From the IMG/VR virus record IMGVR_UViG_3300032289_001878, positions 1 through 25,695 of that record: a stretch of DNA of 25,695 bases. The stretch is one strand, 5' to 3'. The stretch's first letter is position 1, and every line of letters begins with the position of its first letter. The notes under the pieces are model-generated. The model was not told the DNA's origin, did not search any database, and worked only from the letters and a program-made list of their open reading frames with translations. This document shows, one piece after another, positions 22,318-25,695 of this stretch. This stretch comes from a virus. The position numbers and the translations under genes are program-made.

Positions 22318-23132
22318 ACTTTGGTCACAGCCGGCGGGGGCGGATTATAGAAAAAATGATGCGGCACCGGCAGGCTGCCGGGCTCTTTGCCGCGCCAGTC
22401 GAGGACAAGAACGCTCGGACGCGGTATGGCATCGGGCACCACCTTGGCGCCGTGCCTAGTCAGAAACTGCCAGCCGCCTGTAATGGCGAGCATTCCGCTG
22501 CCGTCGGAGAATACGCCGCCACAGTGACGGTGGGCGCGAAGGTAGACTTGCGCGGGCGGGTGGCCGGCGCGCAAGGAGTTAAGTCGGGCATTGCCCATCA
22601 CGATGGACATGGCCGTGGCCTCGAGGTACGCGCGCGAAGTTGCGCCGATGTGGTGCGTTGCATCGATCGTGGTGCCGTGGATCTCAAGGATCCACTTGTC
22701 GCGGGCTTCGCTTGTCTCGGCGTTGAGCAATCGGGCGAGATAGCTTTCGACGTTGTGCGTGTGGCACTCGGTTCCACGGACGATGTAAGTCTTGGCGGCC
22801 TTGTCGGCCCACGGCTTGAGCGCGGTGGCGGCCATGGCGCAGTGGTTTTCTATCAATGACGCAACGACTTCTGGGCTGCGGTGATGGATTCCTTCAGTCG
22901 CGTCGCCGTTGCAAATGAGGGCAAAGGGGTCGTTACCAAGCATCTTGGAAACTTTGACCTGAGCGTCCTGCCAACATTCCCAGAGCCATGCCTGGTGAAC
23001 ATTTTTGCCAAAGGCAAGCGTGTTGCCAGCCATGTTCTCGGAGTCGGGCGGCATAAGGCCAACCGTCGATCCGCAGTGAAGATCCGAGACAACGACGAGA
23101 ACCTCGGGCCGTTTGGCCTTATGACGTGCCAT
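22314..23132 (-). CDS. Calcineurin-type metallophosphoesterase
   Basis: 272 residues from the ATG at 23132; the longer frame would read through the tRNA, so it is rejected. Metal-binding motifs in order: VVVSDLHCGS (D17, H19), LICNGDATEG (GD 76-77), VRGTECHTHN (119-126, in place of the usual GNHE), ATHHIG (His160/161) and LRAHRHCGG (198-206, matching GH.H). The GNHE motif is altered to RGTE, with H124 nearby, so one metal or phosphate contact differs. The substrate could be a nucleotide, nucleic acid or phosphoprotein. In a phage late operon the role is unclear. Confidence 0.9.
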   Translation of the reverse strand: MARHKAKRPEVLVVVSDLHCGSTVGLMPPDSENMAGNTLAFGKNVHQAWLWECWQDAQVKVSKMLGNDPFALICNGDATEGIHHRSPEVVASLIENHCAMAATALKPWADKAAKTYIVRGTECHTHNVESYLARLLNAETSEARDKWILEIHGTTIDATHHIGATSRAYLEATAMSIVMGNARLNSLRAGHPPAQVYLRAHRHCGGVFSDGSGMLAITGGWQFLTRHGAKVVPDAIPRPSVLVLDWRGKEPGSLPVPHHFFYNPPPPAVTKV

Positions 23133-23147
23133 GCGTCGGTTCCGAAG

Positions 23148-23154
23148 TGTCAAA
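23148..23154 (-). promoter_or_regulatory. TTTGACA start-associated motif
   Basis: TTTGACA on the minus strand, 15 nt before the ATG at 23132 and only six nt after the 3' end of the tRNA. The spacer holds CGG/CCG arms. Confidence 0.5.
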
Positions 23155-23160
23155 GCGAAG

Positions 23161-23234
23161 TAGCAGGGGCGGGATTCGAACCCGCGCATGGTAGGGTATG
23201 AACCTACTGACTTAAACCTCTTGTCGACCCTGCA
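23161..23234 (-). tRNA. tRNA with CAT anticodon (Met type, initiator-like features)
   Basis: 74 nt, no encoded CCA. Acceptor arm TGCAGGG with CCCTGCT (bases 2-7 pair; 1 and 72 are T and T, unpaired), D-stem GAC/GTC with a GG-bearing loop, anticodon stem GTAGG/CCTAC around loop TTCATAC, five-base variable loop CATGC, T-stem GCGGG/CCCGC around TTCGAAT, discriminator A. The anticodon CAT could serve Met, initiator fMet or lysidine-modified Ile. An unpaired 1:72 and A11:T24 are initiator hallmarks, but the initiator's three G:C pairs in the anticodon stem are incomplete (A29:T41). It lies two nt after a protein stop codon, within the late operon. Confidence 0.9.
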
Positions 23235-23236
23235 AT

Positions 23237-23518
23237 TTAGCCGGCCGTCACTTGGCGGGAAAAATCGACATTGCTCATGCGCCCCCCGCCCAGATCTAGT
23301 TCGTCAAGGATCTCCTCGCAGGCTGTGCCGACCTCGCGGGCCGACAGGGTCAGGACGCCGCTGTGTTGGCCGGCGTCGCTGGACAGGCCTGTGATGCTGA
23401 CCATGTCCTGCCCAGCCTCGGCCGCGGCAAAGCATTTGTCGCTGAGACGCTCAACGTCGCCGCGGGACCATGCCCGGGTGCGGAGCAGTCGCCTAAGTCG
23501 TTTCTTGAATCCGTCCAT
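23237..23518 (-). CDS. Small unknown protein after the large terminase
   Basis: 93 residues from the ATG at 23518, which lies inside the terminase gene (26 nt overlap) and has AGAAG just upstream; a longer frame inside the terminase is rejected. N-terminus is basic (FKKRLRRLLRTRAWSRGD), followed by a charged helix (VERLSDKCFAAAEAGQD) and acidic segment (ACEEILDELDLGGG). In lambda-like order a small head-joining protein (gpW) occupies this place, but the sequence does not clearly match it. The TAA stop is two nt before the tRNA. Confidence 0.75.
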   Translation of the reverse strand: MDGFKKRLRRLLRTRAWSRGDVERLSDKCFAAAEAGQDMVSITGLSSDAGQHSGVLTLSAREVGTACEEILDELDLGGGRMSNVDFSRQVTAG

Positions 23519-25205
23519 CTTCTGGCGCCGCGGCGTCAAATAGGGCGCGAACAATCCACGAGGAAACCACATGGAGTTTGGTGCAGTCGCCAAAGTGGTC
23601 AGCGGCCACCTTGCGCCACTCCTTACGCTTGCCGCCCTTGGGGATCACGATGCGCTGGCCCATGTGGCCGCGGAGAAACTCATCATCGGCATCGGCGGGA
23701 AACCAGAGGAACGGCGCTTTGCGCCGGTGGATCTTCTCCAAGTAAAGCGCCACCTTGGCCTGGTAATCGACGTATGTGTAAAGCTGCATCGGCTCGTAGC
23801 CCTTGGCCGTGCCGACCGACCAGGTTCCGAAAGAAAACGCCGTGCCCTTCGAGGGAAGCAGCATTCCCTTGGACCGGGCGCAAAGTTCGTAAATGCGGTT
23901 CGTAAAATCGCCCGAGTCGACCAGCCCGACCTCAATGCGCACCGGCTTGCCGCTCGGCGTTTCCCAGCGTTGGGTTTCAAAATCCAGCAAGGCCTCGGGC
24001 GCCAGCACCGTGCCGTAATCAAAGACGTGGCACGCGCCGTCCTTGCTCCACGCGGCCGCGCTCCAGTGCGTGGCGTCCTGCCCGGGGTCGGCGCAAAGCG
24101 TAACCATGGCGGGCTCCTCGATGGGGCAGTTGCCTTTAAGATATTTGCCGCGACAGGCGAGGACGTCATCGTCGTGGGCGCCGGTGCCGCGGTCCTCCCA
24201 GCGTTGGGCGAGGCGCTTCTGCATGAACTGGCGCAGGAGCGTCGTGTCGCCGCGCTTGGCCTCTTCGTTGGCTTTGATCCACTCGATGGCCAGCGTTGAC
24301 CACGGAATCCACCAGACGGCGGTGGCGGGGTATTGGAAAGCGATCTTGCCCGGGGCGCCGGCACGTGACGTGACGTAACGTGAGCAACTCGACAACGCGC
24401 GGCGGGTCCGCGGATCGTCGGTGTATTCGGCCTTGCACGTTGGGCAGACCATCCGCACCGAGGCGGCCGTGGCGTCCCAGTCGGTCACGCCTTCGCGGCT
24501 TACGGTGTGCTGGTATTGGATGTCTTCCCATTGCCAGGGCTTCACCGCCCCGCACCGGCACTGCCACGAGAAGACGCGCAGTTCGGCCATGTCCTGCGCC
24601 TCGTGAAAATCGTCGCCCTGTTCGCCGCCCTGACTGACCAGAATGACCCGCGCATTCCATCGGTCATGCGTTCGCCGGCGCAGCTCGCCGACCATGCCAG
24701 GCTCCCAGCGCCAGACCTCGTCACCGATACACCAGCGAATCGACTTTTCTTGCAAGCTGGTGAGGTTGGCGCCGCCGATGAAGAGCGGCATGTGACGAAA
24801 AAGGATTTCAGTTTTCCGTTTTGCGTGACGGTCCTGCGGGTAAAGCCGGCGGACGGCGTCGACCGCATCGAACATCGGCGCCAAGCGTGACTCGGCCCAC
24901 TGCTTCGCGGTCTTGTCGGTCTGGCCGGTGACCAGCGTCGGCCCCGGGTTCTCGGCCACGATCCAGCAAAGGAGTGATTCGAAGAGCGTGGTCTTCCCCG
25001 AGCCGGTCGGCGCTGCGATGATGATTTCGTCGTTGGCGTCTTTGCCGATCTCGAGGATCGGCTCGTTCATCCAGGGCGCGGTCTTCGCGTCGAACTGGCT
25101 ATTGCGGTCGCTGTGCGGGACAACCACGTGCCGCTCCATCCACTGGATCGGCGTTAAACGCTCGCTAGGTCGGACGGCGTCGTAAAACGCCTGGCACATG
25201 GACAT
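23493..25205 (-). CDS. Terminase large subunit (GpA family)
   Basis: 570 residues. ATPase: Walker A IIAAPTGSGKTTLFE (about 62-76), LVTGQTDKTAKQWAES (91-106), Walker B IRWCIGDEVW (156-165, Asp162-Glu163), coupling motif VILVSQGG (187-194). Two Cys pairs, CRCG (216-219) and CPTC (254-257), resemble a zinc knuckle, a feature of GpA-type enzymes. Nuclease: LCADPGQDATHW (370-381, Asp373) and GLVDSGDF (427-434, Asp430). It cuts concatemers and pumps DNA into the procapsid with the small subunit and portal. ATGs at 25205 and 25199 are possible; the first lies in a strong hairpin. Confidence 0.95.
   Translation of the reverse strand: MSMCQAFYDAVRPSERLTPIQWMERHVVVPHSDRNSQFDAKTAPWMNEPILEIGKDANDEIIIAAPTGSGKTTLFESLLCWIVAENPGPTLVTGQTDKTAKQWAESRLAPMFDAVDAVRRLYPQDRHAKRKTEILFRHMPLFIGGANLTSLQEKSIRWCIGDEVWRWEPGMVGELRRRTHDRWNARVILVSQGGEQGDDFHEAQDMAELRVFSWQCRCGAVKPWQWEDIQYQHTVSREGVTDWDATAASVRMVCPTCKAEYTDDPRTRRALSSCSRYVTSRAGAPGKIAFQYPATAVWWIPWSTLAIEWIKANEEAKRGDTTLLRQFMQKRLAQRWEDRGTGAHDDDVLACRGKYLKGNCPIEEPAMVTLCADPGQDATHWSAAAWSKDGACHVFDYGTVLAPEALLDFETQRWETPSGKPVRIEVGLVDSGDFTNRIYELCARSKGMLLPSKGTAFSFGTWSVGTAKGYEPMQLYTYVDYQAKVALYLEKIHRRKAPFLWFPADADDEFLRGHMGQRIVIPKGGKRKEWRKVAADHFGDCTKLHVVSSWIVRALFDAAAPEDGRIQETT
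23534..23540 (-). promoter_or_regulatory. TTTGACG start-associated motif
   Basis: TTTGACG on the minus strand, 15 nt before the ATG at 23518, inside the end of the terminase gene (encodes Phe-Asp). Followed by a GCCGCGGC palindrome. Confidence 0.4.
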
Positions 25206-25222
25206 GCCGAAAGCGGCATGTC
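25201..25222 (-). promoter_or_regulatory. Perfect hairpin over the terminase start codon
   Basis: Nine-base arms GACATGCCG and CGGCATGTC are perfectly complementary around the loop CTTT (mRNA sense). The second arm holds the ATG at 25205; the alternative ATG at 25199 lies just outside. No T-run follows. Confidence 0.7.
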
Positions 25223-25225
25223 AGA
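25219..25225 (-). promoter_or_regulatory. TCTGACA, one-mismatch version of the start motif
   Basis: TCTGACA on the minus strand, 13 nt before the ATG at 25205. One base differs from TTTGACA, and it overlaps the first arm of the hairpin. Confidence 0.4.
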
Positions 25226-25233
25226 TCGGATGG

Positions 25234-25662
25234 CTACGGGGTGGCAGCCAAGTCGCCGAGGATCTTGTCCACTTCGGTTTGAAAAATCGGCACCATCTGC
25301 GCGGCGGTCAGTCCCTCGAGGCGGCCGGGCATGGATCCTGTCCAGCCGTATAGCTTGGCCTTCACGATCCGACCGAGGGCGGCGAAGTCTTCGCGCACTT
25401 GCGCGGCCGGCACGAACTTGCCGCGCTCGACCTCGAGAACGTGTTGCAAGCGGTCACCTTCAAGACGCAGCTTGCGCAACCGCGCCGCCTTCATCTCATC
25501 CAAGTCGCCGCCGGTGGCGAGTTCCTTCTCCAGTTTCTCGGCCTGCCGCTTGGTCACCGCTAGCTCGCGCGCAATGTGGTCAGTGATGTTGTTGCGCGGC
25601 CGACCCTGCGGACGCTTGGCCGGGGGCGGTGGGGTTTTCTTTTTACGAACCGCGCGCTTCAT
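25234..25662 (-). CDS. Terminase small subunit candidate
   Basis: 142 residues, start ATG at 25662 near the right edge. A basic N-terminus (KRAVRKKKTPPPPAKRPQGR) precedes NNITDHIARELAVTKRQAEK, a helix-turn-helix-like segment, then a charged coiled coil (AARLRKLRLEGDRLQHVLEV) and a final part (VREDFAALGRIVKAKLYGWT...MVPIFQTEVDKIL). The layout (HTH, coiled coil, C-terminal partner-binding region) and position before the large terminase match small terminases of Nu1 type. It would recognise the packaging site. The 33 nt before it show no promoter I can recognise. Confidence 0.8.
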   Translation of the reverse strand: MKRAVRKKKTPPPPAKRPQGRPRNNITDHIARELAVTKRQAEKLEKELATGGDLDEMKAARLRKLRLEGDRLQHVLEVERGKFVPAAQVREDFAALGRIVKAKLYGWTGSMPGRLEGLTAAQMVPIFQTEVDKILGDLAATP

Positions 25663-25695
25663 TGCTCACAGAAATTTACTGGGCGACGGGTGAAC

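Noticed and set aside
2387-23154. TTTGACA copies as ordinary sigma-70 promoters
   Set aside because: They match the -35 box, but no TATAAT-like box appears 16-18 nt downstream; the start codon lies there instead.
22314-23189. Longer phosphoesterase start at 23189
   Set aside because: Its first 19 codons run through the tRNA gene; the ATG at 23132 starts right before the folded domain and has the usual upstream motif.
23571-24299. Plus-strand frame of 242 codons
   Set aside because: Antisense to the GpA-type terminase, whose Walker and nuclease motifs fix the true strand.
25201-25222. Hairpin as a rho-independent terminator for the small terminase gene
   Set aside because: No T-run follows on the transcribed strand, and the stem contains the next gene's start codon.
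1-25695. CRISPR arrays, insertion sequences, integrase or attachment sites
   Set aside because: No regularly spaced direct repeats, no transposase or recombinase motif, and no terminal inverted repeats were seen on either strand.

Overview
The window is a dense block of late (virion) genes from a tailed double-stranded DNA phage or prophage with a long, flexible siphovirus-type tail. All 33 protein genes I support, and one tRNA, lie on the minus strand, so the operon is transcribed from right to left. There is no gap over 300 bases; most junctions are ATGA overlaps or a few bases. I see no integrase, repressor, replication gene or recognisable endolysin, so lifestyle cannot be judged. The DNA is GC-rich, clear Shine-Dalgarno sequences are scarce, and the tRNA lacks an encoded CCA. 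The threonine/asparagine-rich 'TNLGLG' fibre repeats and weak SD use remind me of prophages of Verrucomicrobiota and relatives, but this host guess is low-confidence.

Layout in transcription order. Packaging (25662 to 23237): small terminase, GpA-type large terminase, a small unknown protein. Accessory block (23234 to 21598): a CAT-anticodon tRNA with initiator-like features, a calcineurin-type metallophosphoesterase, a winged-helix protein and a GNAT acetyltransferase. Head: portal (lambda gpB type), a glycan-type cassette inserted between portal and protease (GT9 heptosyltransferase-like, FkbM methyltransferase, DUF5672-like glycosyltransferase), protease-scaffold fusion, major capsid protein, a small acidic protein and two head-tail joining proteins. 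Tail: two small tube-like proteins, an unknown protein, a gpG-type chaperone with a CCCAAAC -1 frameshift site producing a gpGT fusion, a gp10-like protein, the tape measure, then tail-tip proteins. Adsorption apparatus (7502 to the left edge): large multidomain Ig-like/fibre proteins, several sharing a BppU-N-like domain, a secreted-looking fibre protein, a two-helix membrane protein (holin candidate) and a truncated collagen-like tail fibre.

The genes cooperate to cut and package DNA, build a procapsid around a protease-scaffold, join it to a tail of length set by the tape measure, and attach to the host. The accessory genes (tRNA, phosphoesterase, acetyltransferase, glycan enzymes) are not needed for virion building in known phages and may modify the host surface or the virion.

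The most unexpected signal is non-coding: the heptamer TTTGACR (R = A or G) lies 13 to 21 nt upstream of ten of the 33 start codons, with a one-mismatch eleventh before the large terminase and a displaced twelfth before the capsid gene. It has no -10 partner and often overlaps the previous stop codon. I do not know a described element that matches it.
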